From Halorussus caseinilyticus (GTDB lineage Archaea; Halobacteriota; Halobacteria; Halobacteriales; Haladaptataceae), in contig NZ_CP119809.1 of NCBI RefSeq assembly GCF_029338395.1, positions 1,426,001 to 1,490,000 on the forward strand: a stretch of 64,000 bases of DNA, given 5' to 3'. The notes below the pieces were generated by a model, which was given only the letters and a program-made list of their open reading frames with translations, had not been told where the DNA came from and made no database searches. Of the stretch, positions 34,223 through 43,641 are shown piece by piece. Every line of letters starts with the position of its first letter. Position 1 is the stretch's first letter. Both the position numbers and the translations under genes were made by a program.

Positions 34223-34498
34223 TCACTCGCCGTCGGTCTTCAGACCGTAGTAACCCGGTTCGTCGTCGGCCTCGGGTTCGGCGATAACGAGGTCGGCGGC
34301 GTTGGTCATCACCCACGGGATGGCCCAGTCGAGCAGGATGTCCTCGGTCTGGGCCTCCAGTTCGGCGTCGGGGTCGAGTTCTTGGAGGAGTCGGGCGATT
34401 TCGTAGACCGTGTACATCCGGTCCGGTTCGAGCAACTCTTCGGCGGTGTAGAAGTCGCAGGGGTGCAACTGGTCGAAATCCGACTTCGGTCGGGGCAT
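34223..34498 (-). CDS. Small conserved haloarchaeal protein (DUF5827-like)
   Basis: A 91-residue protein beginning MPRPKSDFDQLHPCDFY, with a compact helical middle (TVYEIARLLQEL) and an acidic end. From memory this resembles the haloarchaeal DUF5827 proteins, whose function is not established. I used the ATG at 34498; the longer frame to 34615 adds an arginine-rich stretch covering the AT-rich promoter. It is directly upstream of the P-loop NTPase gene and probably cotranscribed. Confidence 0.82.
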   Translation of the reverse strand: MPRPKSDFDQLHPCDFYTAEELLEPDRMYTVYEIARLLQELDPDAELEAQTEDILLDWAIPWVMTNAADLVIAEPEADDEPGYYGLKTDGE

Positions 34499-34679
34499 GG
34501 CCGGACGTACGACCGAGCGCGGGGTAAATCGTTCGTCTCTTCGTCGGCGACGGCGACGGAACGCGACGGGAATTGTTTTTATTTCTTTTTCGTGGGTAGA
34601 CATTTCTTTCAGCAATGTATCTCGTTCCTTCAGGGTTATCGACTTCGACGGCGGCGTCCGGACGCGCTCGGTGAACCAA

Positions 34680-34724
34680 CCGACAGGATGCGCTCGGCCA
34701 ATCAGCCGACAGGATGCGCTCGGC
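34680..34724. repeat. 19-bp direct repeat pair, 26-bp period
   Basis: ccgacaggatgcgctcggc occurs at 34680-34698 and, identical, at 34706-34724. A related motif stands at the edge of the other dispersed repeat copies (near 46640, 47700 and 58680). Confidence 0.85.
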
Positions 34725-34739
34725 GGACCGGCCGCCGTG

Positions 34740-34840
34740 GGTGGGATAAAGGGGCCGCCCGCTCGCGGGGGCTTTCGAGGACTTCTTCGCCCCGATTATG
34801 GCAATTTCTGTGTTGACACGTAGCGAGCGGGCGGGAGCTT
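34740..34840 (+). repeat. Dispersed intergenic repeat, copy A (collapsed)
   Basis: It contains gggataaaggggccgcccgctcgcgg joined directly to gggggctttcgaggacttc, so the central hairpin section found in copies B and C is absent. A 23-bp stretch (34767-34789) is identical to the complement of copy D. A second module, agcgagcgggcggga, follows at 34822, as in copy B. Confidence 0.7.
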
Positions 34841-35247
34841 TCGGAATCGACTCCGGGGCGACTCTTGCCGACTCTCCCCGACCGCACAGCACCGCCACCG
34901 CGCCGCGAGGACGGCGGAAGCGTCCGGGACGCTAGCTACTGCCGACTCCAGTGAGACCGCAACCGCACCGCGACCGCGGCCTCACGCCTCCCCAGCCTCG
35001 CGGCCGCCTGAACGCGGCCGCTCCCTCGCGCGGATGGGCGCGGCCACTTGCGGGCCGCGCCCGCACGCGCCGGGTCGAAGGTTCCTCTCCTACGCGCCGG
35101 GCCGGGAGTTCCACCGTTTACCGAGCGCCGACTATTCCACCGAGACGCCCACAGGACGCCCACGGAACGCACTCCGACGAGACGCTTCCCCTACGAGACG
35201 ACAGCGCCCTAATTTTTATACTCTATTGAAACGAACGTTTTCTGACG

Positions 35248-35679
35248 ATGGGAGACGACGACGGCGGTTCGACCCGAGACGCCAAGCGCGCACTCGTCGA
35301 GGCGTTCTCGGCGTTCGGGACCGACGCCCTCCGGGACGCGTGGCTGTTCGACCAACACGCCTACGAGGGCCTGTACCTCCGCGAGGACGTGGAAGAGAAG
35401 GTGGCCGACCTCGACGTGCCCCGGTTCGTGGACAACGAGCGCTACGGCTACGTCGCCAGAGACGCCTACGACGACCTCTACTACGCCTCCTACGAGTACA
35501 CCGTCCGGGGGTTCGACGGCTTCGAGCAGTTCCGGACGTTTCTGGACGACGCCGACCGGAAACTCGGCGTGTTCGCCAGTTTCGACCGCCGGGACGGGGG
35601 CTACGACTTCGGCGCGTTACACGAGACAGTCGAAGGCGTCGTGGACGACCACCCCACCGACGAGTTCGCGCCCGACTGA
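35248..35679 (+). CDS. Conserved haloarchaeal protein of unknown function
   Basis: A 143-residue soluble, acidic and aromatic-rich protein (DDLYYASYEYTV near residue 75). It has mixed alpha/beta pattern with no cysteines, membrane helix or recognisable catalytic motif. It is of the type often labelled DUF in Halobacteria; I do not assign a family. An AT-rich promoter lies 25-40 bp upstream and the gene stands alone, 64 bp before the DUF167 gene on the same strand. Confidence 0.78.
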   Translation: MGDDDGGSTRDAKRALVEAFSAFGTDALRDAWLFDQHAYEGLYLREDVEEKVADLDVPRFVDNERYGYVARDAYDDLYYASYEYTVRGFDGFEQFRTFLDDADRKLGVFASFDRRDGGYDFGALHETVEGVVDDHPTDEFAPD

Positions 35680-35743
35680 CCGCGACTCAGCGACCCAGCG
35701 ACCCAACGCAGGGTTCATCCCGGCGCTCTACCTACCCTCGGTC

Positions 35744-36058
35744 ATGGCGACGGGCGACCCGGAAGACGCGCTGACCGAATCGGACGACGAGACGCTGGTC
35801 GCGTTCGACGTGACCCCCGGCGCGGCCGACCGGCAGGTCCCGAGCGACTTCAACGAGTGGCGCGACCGCTTCGAGGCCCGACTCTCCGAACCCGCCCGCG
35901 AGGGCCGGGCGAACGCCGAACTCACCGAAGCGGTCTCGGAACTGCTCGACGCGCCCGCGCGACTCGCGCAGGGCGCGTCGTCCTCGAAGAAGACGGTGGC
36001 GGTGTCGGCCCCCTACGAGCGCGTGCTGGCGGCGCTGACGGACGAGATTAGCGACTGA
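35744..36058 (+). CDS. DUF167 (UPF0235/YggU) family protein
   Basis: A 104-residue member of DUF167. It shows the family pattern: VTPGA near residue 24, a basic/aromatic middle, EGRANAEL, then GASSSKKTVAV, which corresponds to the usual SGxxSRxKxV. The fold is a small alpha/beta domain; its biochemical role is unknown. The length is normal. Confidence 0.88.
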   Translation: MATGDPEDALTESDDETLVAFDVTPGAADRQVPSDFNEWRDRFEARLSEPAREGRANAELTEAVSELLDAPARLAQGASSSKKTVAVSAPYERVLAALTDEISD

Positions 36059-36134
36059 AAACGGCGAAAAGTGGACGACAGATACCGCGGCGCGGCCGTC
36101 TCCGGCGGCGCGACCGACCGGCGAGGACCCGACG

Positions 36135-37235
36135 TTACTGCTCGGGTTCCGGCAGGTTGCTCGTCTGCTTTTTCTGGCGCTCGTCCGTGAGGGTCGCGTA
36201 GCCCTGAGTCTTCACGAAGTTCTCCTGCCCGAAGTCGCTGATAATCATCCGGAGGTACGCCGCTTCCTGCTTCGAGGTGCCGTCGTAGGTGTAGCAGTGG
36301 AGGTCACGCGAGAGGGGGTAGTTCTCGTCGGCGAGGTTCTCGCCGGGTTCGTACACCGTGCCGTCGAAGCTCAGTTTGACCGCGGGAACGTCGCCCGTGA
36401 CGAACGCCAGCGCCATGTACGCGATGGCGTTGTCGGACTTCGAGACCAGCGTCTTGACCTGCTGGTTCTGGCCCTTGCGCACGTCCACGCCGGGCATCTT
36501 CGCGTCGGGACCGTCCAAGAGGTTCACGCGGAACGCGGTGTCGGTGCCCGACCCCTCGGCGCGACCGACGGCCTGAATCTCGCGGTCTTCGCCGGTGTAG
36601 GCGTCGATGTCCGACCAGTTCTCGATTTCGCCAGTGTAGATTTTCCGGACCTGTTCGGCGGTCAGTTTCTCGACGCCCGCCTCGTAGATTTCCTTGCTGA
36701 CGACGATGGGTTGTGCGTCCACGCCGACCACGTGGTCGGTGTACTTCTCCAGTTCCTCCTCGCTGGCGTCGGGGAGTTCGGCCGAGACGGGTGCGCTGGC
36801 GTTGCCGAGGTCCACGAGACCGTTCTTGAGTTTCTCCAGTCCGGTCCCGGAGTGGCTCAGACCGACCGACACGTCGAACGGCGGCGCGGCGCTTCCGGTG
36901 GACTCGAACCCGTAGAGACCCGCCCAGTAGTCGGCGAGGCGGGCGTCGGTGTCGATGTCGTACTGTCCCGGTCCCCAGTACTCCTCGTCGCTGGCGGGCG
37001 GGTTCGAGGACCACACCGACCCCGCGGTACTCGTAATCGGGTACACCGTAGAGGAGCCACCGGCTTTGAGTTTGTCGCTCTGGCCGCCGCTCTTCGAACC
37101 TCCGTCCGAGTCGTCCTGTTTCCCGCCCTCGGTCGTTCCCGAACCGCCAGTACCGCCGATGCAACCCGCGAGTGCGAGTACGCTACTTGTCCCCGTAGCG
37201 GTCAAGAACTTCCGACGAGTCGATTTCCCTGTCAT
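36135..37235 (-). CDS. pstS: PstS-type phosphate-binding lipoprotein
   Basis: A 366-residue substrate-binding protein. The N-terminus carries a Tat signal (T6-R7-R8-K9-F10-L11) and lipobox LAGC with Cys25, so it is exported folded and lipid-anchored. A Gly/Ser/Asp-rich linker precedes the PstS domain, which has GGSSTVYPIT and GRAEGSGT that contact phosphate. I chose the ATG at 37235; 12 extra residues upstream are unlike a signal. No pstC, pstA, pstB or phoU gene is adjacent, so it is an orphan binding protein serving a transporter elsewhere or a phosphate sensor. The upstream region at 37260-37310 is very AT-rich. Confidence 0.9.
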   Translation of the reverse strand: MTGKSTRRKFLTATGTSSVLALAGCIGGTGGSGTTEGGKQDDSDGGSKSGGQSDKLKAGGSSTVYPITSTAGSVWSSNPPASDEEYWGPGQYDIDTDARLADYWAGLYGFESTGSAAPPFDVSVGLSHSGTGLEKLKNGLVDLGNASAPVSAELPDASEEELEKYTDHVVGVDAQPIVVSKEIYEAGVEKLTAEQVRKIYTGEIENWSDIDAYTGEDREIQAVGRAEGSGTDTAFRVNLLDGPDAKMPGVDVRKGQNQQVKTLVSKSDNAIAYMALAFVTGDVPAVKLSFDGTVYEPGENLADENYPLSRDLHCYTYDGTSKQEAAYLRMIISDFGQENFVKTQGYATLTDERQKKQTSNLPEPEQ

Positions 37236-37493
37236 CGGGTAGACGATGCCCGGACGGTAAGATAAAACCACCGAATAAAATATATATTTTCTCGTTATCT
37301 ATATATTCCTCTCTATTGGGACAGTTTCACCATGTTAGGGTAGAGTTTGGGAACTGTTGTCAGTCGTAGCTCTCGGAACGGGGACGTATCCGAACGGAGA
37401 GACGACTGTCGGACGCGCGGGAACTGCCGTCACCGCGAGCGGACGCGAGGCTACGCGGACGAACCGACCGAAAGAAAAGCGGTAGCTCCGGGA

Positions 37494-38105
37494 TTACTCG
37501 TACGTGCCAGCCACGTCGTCGTAGTTCTCCGCCACGGCGTCCCAATCGACGACCTCGAAGAAGTTGTCCACGAAGTCGCCGCGGTCCGGACCGTAGTCGT
37601 AGTAGTACGAGTGTTCCCACACGTCGAGGGCCATGATGGGGTGTGCGCCCCACAGGGCACCTTGGTCGTGCTTGTCCACGGCGAGGTTACGAAGCTGTTT
37701 GGCGACCGGATCGTAGACGAGAAGCGCCCAGCCACCGGCGGCGCTCGCGGCCGTCTCGAACTCGCCCTTCCAGCCCTCGTAGGAACCGAAGTCCTCCTCG
37801 ATGCGGTCGAGCAGGTCGCCTTCGGGTTCGCCGCCGCCGTTCGGGTCCATGTTCTCCCAGAACAGCGTGTGCAGGTAGTGGCCCGAGCCGTTGTGGGTCA
37901 CGTCGCCGAGCGCGCCCGCGGTGCCGCCGTAGTCACCGCTCTCGCGGTTCTCGGCCAGCGTCTCCTCGGCGCTGTCGAGTCCGTTTACGTAGCCCTGATG
38001 GTGGGTGTCGTGGTGCCACGTCAGCACCTGTTCGCTGATGTGGGGTTCGAGCGCGTCGTAGTCGTACGGAAGCGGTGGCAGTTCGGGGTTTGATTGCTCG
38101 GACAT
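37494..38105 (-). CDS. sod: Superoxide dismutase, Mn/Fe family (copy 1)
   Basis: A 203-residue SOD. Metal ligands fit the family: His in [11 protein letters not shown], His in HYLHTLFW, and Asp/His in [11 protein letters not shown]. It detoxifies superoxide in the cytosol. Residue choice does not settle Mn against Fe, although haloarchaeal enzymes of this type are usually Mn-dependent. A second, diverged SOD gene lies 193 bp upstream on the same strand. The intergenic part (38106-38160) contains ctatatatg and an A/T-rich box, so this copy has its own promoter. Confidence 0.93.
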   Translation of the reverse strand: MSEQSNPELPPLPYDYDALEPHISEQVLTWHHDTHHQGYVNGLDSAEETLAENRESGDYGGTAGALGDVTHNGSGHYLHTLFWENMDPNGGGEPEGDLLDRIEEDFGSYEGWKGEFETAASAAGGWALLVYDPVAKQLRNLAVDKHDQGALWGAHPIMALDVWEHSYYYDYGPDRGDFVDNFFEVVDWDAVAENYDDVAGTYE

Positions 38106-38298
38106 AATTGAACCTCGTCTCTATATATGCCTCCTTTCACTCTTAAACTTTGAGAAGTCGATTGGTAACACGCCACGAGATGAGTCCCGAACCGTCGTTA
38201 TCGGTTCTCACGCCGTCGTTTGGCCACCGGCTGGTGAAGGCCATTTAAGTAAGAAAAATTATGGTTCCGCGGTGGCGTCAGACCGGGGCGACGGTCGG

Positions 38299-38931
38299 TC
38301 AGTGCGACCCGGTGTGGGTCGGAATCGCGTCGGCCTGCCGTGCCTGCTGGTAGCGCTGTTCCACGTCGTCCCAGTTCACCACGTCCCAGAAGTTGTTCAC
38401 GTACTCCCCGCGGTTGTTCTCGTACTGGAGGTAGTAGGCGTGTTCCCACACGTCACAGACGAGTAACGGCGTCGCACCCTGCGGATGCTGGTTCTGGTGG
38501 TTCTCGGCCGCCGCGACCATCGGCTTGTCGGCGATGTGGTCGTAGACCAGCATGCCCCACCCGGAACCTTCGACGCCCTTCGCGGCCTCCGAGAAGTCCT
38601 GTTTGAACTGGTCGTAGCCGCCGAAGTGGTCGTCCAGCGCGTCGGCCAACTCGCCGGAGGGTTCGCCGCCGCCGTCCGGGTGCATGTTCTGCCAGAAGAC
38701 GGTGTGATTGACGTGGCCCGAGAGGTTGAACGCGAGGCTTCGCTTGACCGCGCGCACGTCGCCCCAGTCGCCGCTCCCGCGCATCTCCTCCAGTTTGTCG
38801 AGGGCGGCGTTCGCGCCGTCCACGTAGCCCTGATGGTGCTTGTCGTGATGGAGTTCCATGATGCGCTGGTCTATCGCCGGTTCGAGCGCGTCGTAGTCGT
38901 ACGGTAGTTCCGGTAGTTCGTAAGTAGCCAT
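38299..38931 (-). CDS. sod: Superoxide dismutase, Mn/Fe family (copy 2)
   Basis: A 210-residue SOD with the same ligand pattern ([31 protein letters not shown]). It shares the N-terminal [11 protein letters not shown] segment with copy 1 but differs markedly in the middle and C-terminus, so the duplication is not recent. I chose the ATG at 38931 ([11 protein letters not shown]); the frame opens 8 codons earlier. Two SODs in tandem allow separate regulation of oxygen-stress defence. Confidence 0.93.
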   Translation of the reverse strand: MATYELPELPYDYDALEPAIDQRIMELHHDKHHQGYVDGANAALDKLEEMRGSGDWGDVRAVKRSLAFNLSGHVNHTVFWQNMHPDGGGEPSGELADALDDHFGGYDQFKQDFSEAAKGVEGSGWGMLVYDHIADKPMVAAAENHQNQHPQGATPLLVCDVWEHAYYLQYENNRGEYVNNFWDVVNWDDVEQRYQQARQADAIPTHTGSH

Positions 38932-39079
38932 CCTCTTCCCCCGTCTCTCGGGCAACGGCCACGCGGTTAAGTGTTAAGCCAGTAGTCGAATCGGCGATAT
39001 GCGGGTTCGCGGACAGGCACGTCCCGCCTCGGCGGAGCGAGCGCGGTCGGCGCTCTGAGAGCGCCGACCGCGCGGAAAC

Positions 39080-40528
39080 TCAGTCGTCGCCGCGCGCTCG
39101 CTCGAACATCGCGATGGCCTCCTCGCGGCGTTCGCCGTGGTCCACGATGGGCGCGGGGTAGTCCGGTGCGATTCGCTCGCGCTCTTCGGGACCGAGTTCG
39201 TGCCAGCCGTGAATCTCGTCGGGGTCGGCGTCCGCGAGTTCCGGCACGTACTCTCTGATAAACTCGGCGTCCGGGTCGTAGCGCTCGCCCTGCGTCGTGG
39301 GGTTGAAGATGCGGAAGTACGGTTGGGCGTCGGTGCCGGTCGAGGCGGCCCACTGCCACCCGCCGGTGTCGTTTGCGGTGTCGTGGTCGGCGAGTTTCTC
39401 GCGGAACCAGTCGTAACCCTCGCGCCAGTCGAGCAGGAGGTCCTTCGTGAGGAAGGAGGCGACGACCATCCGGAGGCGGTTGTGCATGTACGCCTCCTCG
39501 CGGAGTTGACGCATCGCCGCGTCCACGATGGGGTAGCCGGTCCGCCCGTCCTTCCACGCTCGCAGGGCCTCGCCGTCGTCACGCCAGTCGATGTTGTTCT
39601 CGTAGGACTTGTAGTTGCGACTCACCACGTCAGGTCGCGCCGAGAGGACGTGGGCGTAGAACTCCCGCCACGCGAGTTGGCTCTGGAACTCGCGGACAGA
39701 CGCCGCCTCGGTGCCCTCCTCGTCGGGGTCGCCGTCGGCCTGCTCCATCGCGGCGTCGGTGGCCTGCCAGACTTCCCGAATCCCGACGGTCCCCCACTTG
39801 AGGTGGGCCGAGAGCCGCGAGGTCGCGTCTCTTCCGGGGTAGTCGCGGTCCTCGGCGTACCGGAAGATGGCGTCCTCGCAGAAGGCCGACAGTCGGTCGC
39901 GGGCGGGCGAGGTTCCGCCCGCCGGAACCTCGGCCTCGGGGGCGTCGAACCCGAGGTCCGCGAGCGTCGGCAGGTCCCCGGCGTCGTCGGGCGCGACGAC
40001 TTCGCCCTCGCCGGGCGCGTCGAAGGGCGCGTCTTTCTCCCGGTCACGCCACTTCTTCCAGAAGTAGGTGAACACCGAGTAGTGTTCGCCTTTGTTCGTC
40101 CGGATACTGCCGGGTTCGTGGAGGAGTTCGTCGTGGTAGGCCGCCCGCGAGACCCCGGTGTCGTCCAGCGCGAGTCGGACCTCGCTGTCGCGTTCGCGCG
40201 CCAGTCCGGAGTAGTCGCGGTTCCAGTAGATGGCGTCCGCGCCGTGTGACTCCGCGATTCGAGGCAACTCCTCGCGCGGGTCGCCGCGGACGACCAACAG
40301 GTCGCCGCCCGACTCGCGGTAGTCGGCGCGGAGCGATTCGAGCGCGTCGAGCATGAAGGCCACCCGCGGCGGGGAGGCGTGGGCGAGGACTTCGGGGTCG
40401 AGGACGAAGACGGGCAGGACCCCGCCGTCGTCCGCCGACTCGTCGGCGGACGACTCGCCGCTCGCGGCCTCCGCGAGCGCCCGGTTGTCCGAGACCCGGA
40501 GGTCCCGGCGGTGCCAGTGGACGTTCAT
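39080..40528 (-). CDS. phr: Deoxyribodipyrimidine photolyase / cryptochrome family
   Basis: A 482-residue photolyase-type flavoprotein. The N-terminal antenna domain starts MNVHWHRRDLRVSDNRAL. The FAD-binding domain has YPIVDAAMRQL, YMHNRLRM and the C-terminal NDTGGWQWAASTGTDAQPYFRIFN region (shown here in parts), all diagnostic of CPD photolyases. It repairs UV-induced cyclobutane dimers using blue light. The length is normal. Whether it has cryptochrome-like signalling activity cannot be told. Confidence 0.92.
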   Translation of the reverse strand: MNVHWHRRDLRVSDNRALAEAASGESSADESADDGGVLPVFVLDPEVLAHASPPRVAFMLDALESLRADYRESGGDLLVVRGDPREELPRIAESHGADAIYWNRDYSGLARERDSEVRLALDDTGVSRAAYHDELLHEPGSIRTNKGEHYSVFTYFWKKWRDREKDAPFDAPGEGEVVAPDDAGDLPTLADLGFDAPEAEVPAGGTSPARDRLSAFCEDAIFRYAEDRDYPGRDATSRLSAHLKWGTVGIREVWQATDAAMEQADGDPDEEGTEAASVREFQSQLAWREFYAHVLSARPDVVSRNYKSYENNIDWRDDGEALRAWKDGRTGYPIVDAAMRQLREEAYMHNRLRMVVASFLTKDLLLDWREGYDWFREKLADHDTANDTGGWQWAASTGTDAQPYFRIFNPTTQGERYDPDAEFIREYVPELADADPDEIHGWHELGPEERERIAPDYPAPIVDHGERREEAIAMFERARGDD

Positions 40529-40589
40529 GCTCGGGAGTTAGGAACGCCGGACCGTCAAACGAGGGGGTCGGAGTCGAAGGCCCGACAGG

Positions 40590-41786
40590 TCAGTCCCGTT
40601 CGACCAGTACGCTTTCGTCCAACTTCGCCACCTCGTCGTGGCCCGAGAGCGCCAGCGTCAGGTCCACGTCCGCGAGGAAGTTCCGGACGACTTCCCGAAC
40701 GCCGTCCTCGCCGTCGATAGCCAGACCGTAGACGTAGGGGCGGCCGAGAACAACCGCGTCCGCGCCGAGCGCGATTGCCTTGATTGCGTCCGCGCCGCGC
40801 CGAATCCCGCTGTCGAAGAGGACCGCGAAGTCGTCGTCGGGATTTTCCTCCGCCACGGCGTTCACGATTCGTGGGAGCGCCTCGACAGCCGAAATCGCGC
40901 CGTCTACCTGTCGGCCGCCGTGGTTCGAGACGACGAGTCCGTCCGCGCCCCGGCGCACCGCTTCGCGGGCGTCCGCCGGGTGGAGGACGCCCTTCAGGAC
41001 GACCGGGAGGTCGGTCAGGTCGCGGACGCGCTCTACGGTCTCCCAGTCCATCGAGAGGTCGCCGAACTGCTCGATGAACCGCCAGAGGGCGGCCTGCTCG
41101 TCCTCCTCGGGCGGGGCGTCCAGCGAGTCGCGGAACGCGGGGTCCGAGAGGTAGTTCGCCACGCCCTCGCCGTCTAAGAACGGCAGGTAGGCGTTCGCAA
41201 CGTCGCGCTCGCGCCACCCCATCGTGGGCGTGTCGAGCGTGACGACGATTGCCTCGTAGTCCGCGTCCTCGGCGCGACTCACGAAACTCTCGGTCACGTC
41301 GGGGTCCGCGCTCGGGTAGAGTTGGAACCATCCCGGCGAGTCGCCCAACTCGTCGGCCACGTCCTCCATCGTGGCCGACGCCGCGGAACTGGAGACGAAC
41401 GGGACCCCGAGGTCGGCGGCGGCCCGCGCGCTGGCGAGTTCGCCGCCCTCGTGGACGATGGACTGAACGCCCACGGGCGCGAGCAGGACCGGGACGGGGA
41501 GTCTCCGGCCGAACAGTTCGACCGACAGGTCTCGCTCGGCCACGTCGCGCAACATCCGCGGGACGATGCGCCACCGGTCGAACGCCTCGCGGTTCCGGTC
41601 GGCGGTGTCCTCACCGCCCGCGCTTCCGACGACGTAGGCGTACGCTTCCTCCGAGAGAGCGTCCATCGCCTCCGCGCGGAGTTCGTCGGGCGCGATTGGG
41701 AGGTCCGGGCGCTGGTCGGCGAGCATCCCGCTGGCGTACACCTCGCGCTGGCGATTCGGGCCGTAGGGTTCCGAAGGGTCGTCCAT
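40590..41786 (-). CDS. FMN-dependent alpha-hydroxy-acid oxidase (lactate 2-monooxygenase-like)
   Basis: A 398-residue TIM-barrel flavoenzyme. The catalytic His lies in SNHGGRQVDGA, the FMN-binding end in DSGIRRGADAIKA and ALGADAVVLGRP, and the Lys in VVLKGVL. The start region VLLAPVGVQSIVHEGGE resembles lactate 2-monooxygenase more than lactate dehydrogenase. It oxidises an L-2-hydroxy acid such as L-lactate. I chose the ATG at 41786; a TATA-like gttataac lies 25-32 bp upstream. The D-hydroxyacid enzyme at 25058 would act on the opposite isomer. Confidence 0.9.
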   Translation of the reverse strand: MDDPSEPYGPNRQREVYASGMLADQRPDLPIAPDELRAEAMDALSEEAYAYVVGSAGGEDTADRNREAFDRWRIVPRMLRDVAERDLSVELFGRRLPVPVLLAPVGVQSIVHEGGELASARAAADLGVPFVSSSAASATMEDVADELGDSPGWFQLYPSADPDVTESFVSRAEDADYEAIVVTLDTPTMGWRERDVANAYLPFLDGEGVANYLSDPAFRDSLDAPPEEDEQAALWRFIEQFGDLSMDWETVERVRDLTDLPVVLKGVLHPADAREAVRRGADGLVVSNHGGRQVDGAISAVEALPRIVNAVAEENPDDDFAVLFDSGIRRGADAIKAIALGADAVVLGRPYVYGLAIDGEDGVREVVRNFLADVDLTLALSGHDEVAKLDESVLVERD

Positions 41787-41810
41787 GAAGGTTGGTGGGC
41801 GTCGTGGCGT

Positions 41811-41818
41811 GTTATAAC
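41811..41818 (-). promoter_or_regulatory. TATA-like box of the FMN hydroxyacid oxidase gene
   Basis: gttataac, palindromic and therefore readable on the minus strand, is 25-32 bp before the ATG at 41786. It supports the shorter start. Confidence 0.45.
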
Positions 41819-42024
41819 TTGGCAGTGTTCGGTCGCCTCGCTCGACGGCCTCGTGAGGTTGGCGCGGCGTCGTCGGGAGTAAAGCGACCGGCGACGCCGC
41901 GCCAGCACGCACCGTTAGACAGATAAACATTTGTTTACCATAGAAAAATAGTTTTGAAGCGATTCTATATATTTCCGAATTCGACATCATATCGGAATAA
42001 CGTCCGGCGCGGGACCCGAGTCGT

Positions 42025-42053
42025 CGCGGCGAGACGAGACTCGTCTCGCCGCG
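42025..42053. repeat. Perfect inverted repeat, 14-bp arms, 1-nt spacer
   Basis: cgcggcgagacgag, then a, then the exact reverse complement ctcgtctcgccgcg. Such a compact dyad could bind a dimeric regulator or form a cruciform. It is not followed by a T-tract on either strand, so a terminator is unlikely. Confidence 0.9.
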
Positions 42054-42257
42054 AAACAACGATTATTTGAATGTATAGTATCGTTGTGGCGAAACGTCGA
42101 ACGTCTCCGGGCTTCCGGACGGCGTTTTCGGCGTGCGATACCGTCCCCGAAATCGAGTGCCTTTTTCCGGGCGTAGACCGTTTCAGACTCCACCAGAATC
42201 GCTTCTGACGAATCATAACGAAGTCCCATCTCACCGATTCACCATCTGGTTGTTCAG

Positions 42258-43589
42258 ATGATAGAAAAGAACCGTCGCACGATACTCAAACTGCTCGGAA
42301 GTACGGCCGCACTGACTGGAACCGTCGGCACGGCGAGTGCCACCCCCGACCTCGGGTCGCTTCGTCTGTTCGGACAGCAAGCCGTGGACGGCGCGATGGA
42401 GACCGTCGCACAGGGACGGTACGCGTACGTGGCGAACGGAACCGGGATGGCCGTCGTAGACTGGGAGAACCCCGGCCGACCGCAGACCGTCGCCGTGGCC
42501 GACCTGAACGACGAACTCGCCGACCCGACCCTGAGCGTCAAGGACGTGAAGGTAGACGGCGATGTCGCCGCCCTCGCCAACGACACCGAGAATCCCGGCG
42601 GCATCGCGCTGTACGACGTGAGCGACCCTACGAACCCCGAGTACCAGTCGTTCTACGAACCCACCCCGTCGGCGAACATCCACAACTGCCACCTCGTGGG
42701 CGACTACGCCTACCTCGCGCTCGGCGAACCGTGGAACATCGACACCGACGGCGACGGTCAGCGTGACCTCGCTCGTCTGTTCGGCGACGCGGGCGTCGAA
42801 ATCGTGGACGTGAGCGACCCCGCGAACCCCACTCACGCGAGTACGTGGTATCTCAAGGACGAACTGCCCGCGTACGCGAAGGCGGGGGTCAATCCGTGTC
42901 ACGACCTCTACGCCCAAGACGGACTCGTCTACGCCGCGTTCTGGGACGCCGGGACCGTCGTCCTCGACGCGAGCGACCCGACCGACCCCGAGTTCGTGAC
43001 CCAGTTCGGCGCGGCCCCGAGAGGCGACGAAGTCATCCGACCGTGGCGCGTCGAAGAGGAGACCATCGACGAGTACTTCGCCGAGGTGTTTCCGCTGGCC
43101 CGCTACTACGCGGCCCCCGGCAACGCCCACTACGTCCAACCGTCGCCCGACGGCGACCACGTTTACGTCGGTGCCGAGACGTTCCTCGGCGGTCCCGGCG
43201 GCATCGACGTGTGGGACGTGTCGGACTTCAGCGCGCCGACGCAGGTCGGCCGCATCGACCCGCCGAACGTCAGCGGGTTCCGCACCTCCCACAACTTCGA
43301 CGTGACCGAGAACCGACTCCACGCCTCGTGGTACGAGGGCGGGGTCAGAGTCTACGACGTGACCGACCCCTCGACTCCGACTGAAGTCGCCAGCTACGAC
43401 CCCGACGGCGTGTCCTTCTGGACCGCAGTCGCCGAGCGCGGTTTCACCCTCGGCGGCGTGTACGGCGCGATGTCCGAACAGGGTGGTATGACCGTTCTCC
43501 ACACCGACGAGGGCGTCAAAGAACCGCCCGCGTTCTCCGGTGCCGACTCGCCGAGCGGTCCCGAAGTGGACCCGAAAGACCAGTCGTAG
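42258..43589 (+). CDS. Secreted LVIVD-repeat beta-propeller protein
   Basis: A 443-residue protein. The N-terminus has a Tat-like signal (KNRRTILKLLGS, then ATASAT region) for folded export. The body consists of repeated blades with the pattern (D)VSDP(T/A)NP..., such as GIALYDVSDPTNP, EIVDVSDPANP and TVVLDASDPTDP, the LVIVD repeats of a beta-propeller. Extracellular LVIVD proteins are common in haloarchaea, but no function is established. It lies 52 bp upstream of folP. Confidence 0.88.
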   Translation: MIEKNRRTILKLLGSTAALTGTVGTASATPDLGSLRLFGQQAVDGAMETVAQGRYAYVANGTGMAVVDWENPGRPQTVAVADLNDELADPTLSVKDVKVDGDVAALANDTENPGGIALYDVSDPTNPEYQSFYEPTPSANIHNCHLVGDYAYLALGEPWNIDTDGDGQRDLARLFGDAGVEIVDVSDPANPTHASTWYLKDELPAYAKAGVNPCHDLYAQDGLVYAAFWDAGTVVLDASDPTDPEFVTQFGAAPRGDEVIRPWRVEEETIDEYFAEVFPLARYYAAPGNAHYVQPSPDGDHVYVGAETFLGGPGGIDVWDVSDFSAPTQVGRIDPPNVSGFRTSHNFDVTENRLHASWYEGGVRVYDVTDPSTPTEVASYDPDGVSFWTAVAERGFTLGGVYGAMSEQGGMTVLHTDEGVKEPPAFSGADSPSGPEVDPKDQS

Positions 43590-43641
43590 CGTTCGACGCC
43601 GAATAGTCCGACTTTTTATCCGGGGGTCGCTTGGACCGTAC

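Larger units (their letters stand above)
34499..35247. other. Long intergenic region with repeat-family copy A
   Basis: This 750-bp gap between divergent genes contains the promoter of the small gene (AT-rich at 34570-34620), a 19-bp direct repeat pair, a collapsed copy of the dispersed repeat family (34679-34840), and a GC-rich tract to about 35200. An AT-rich promoter (taatttttatactc, near 35210) precedes the gene at 35248. Frames here are arginine-rich with no family features. Confidence 0.6.
41787..42257. other. Divergent intergenic region with strong palindrome
   Basis: This gap separates the FMN oxidase gene and the LVIVD gene. It contains the oxidase promoter (41811-41818), an AT-rich tract at 41920-41990, a perfect 14-bp-arm palindrome and a further AT-rich stretch near 42060. 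No gene was accepted. Confidence 0.6.
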
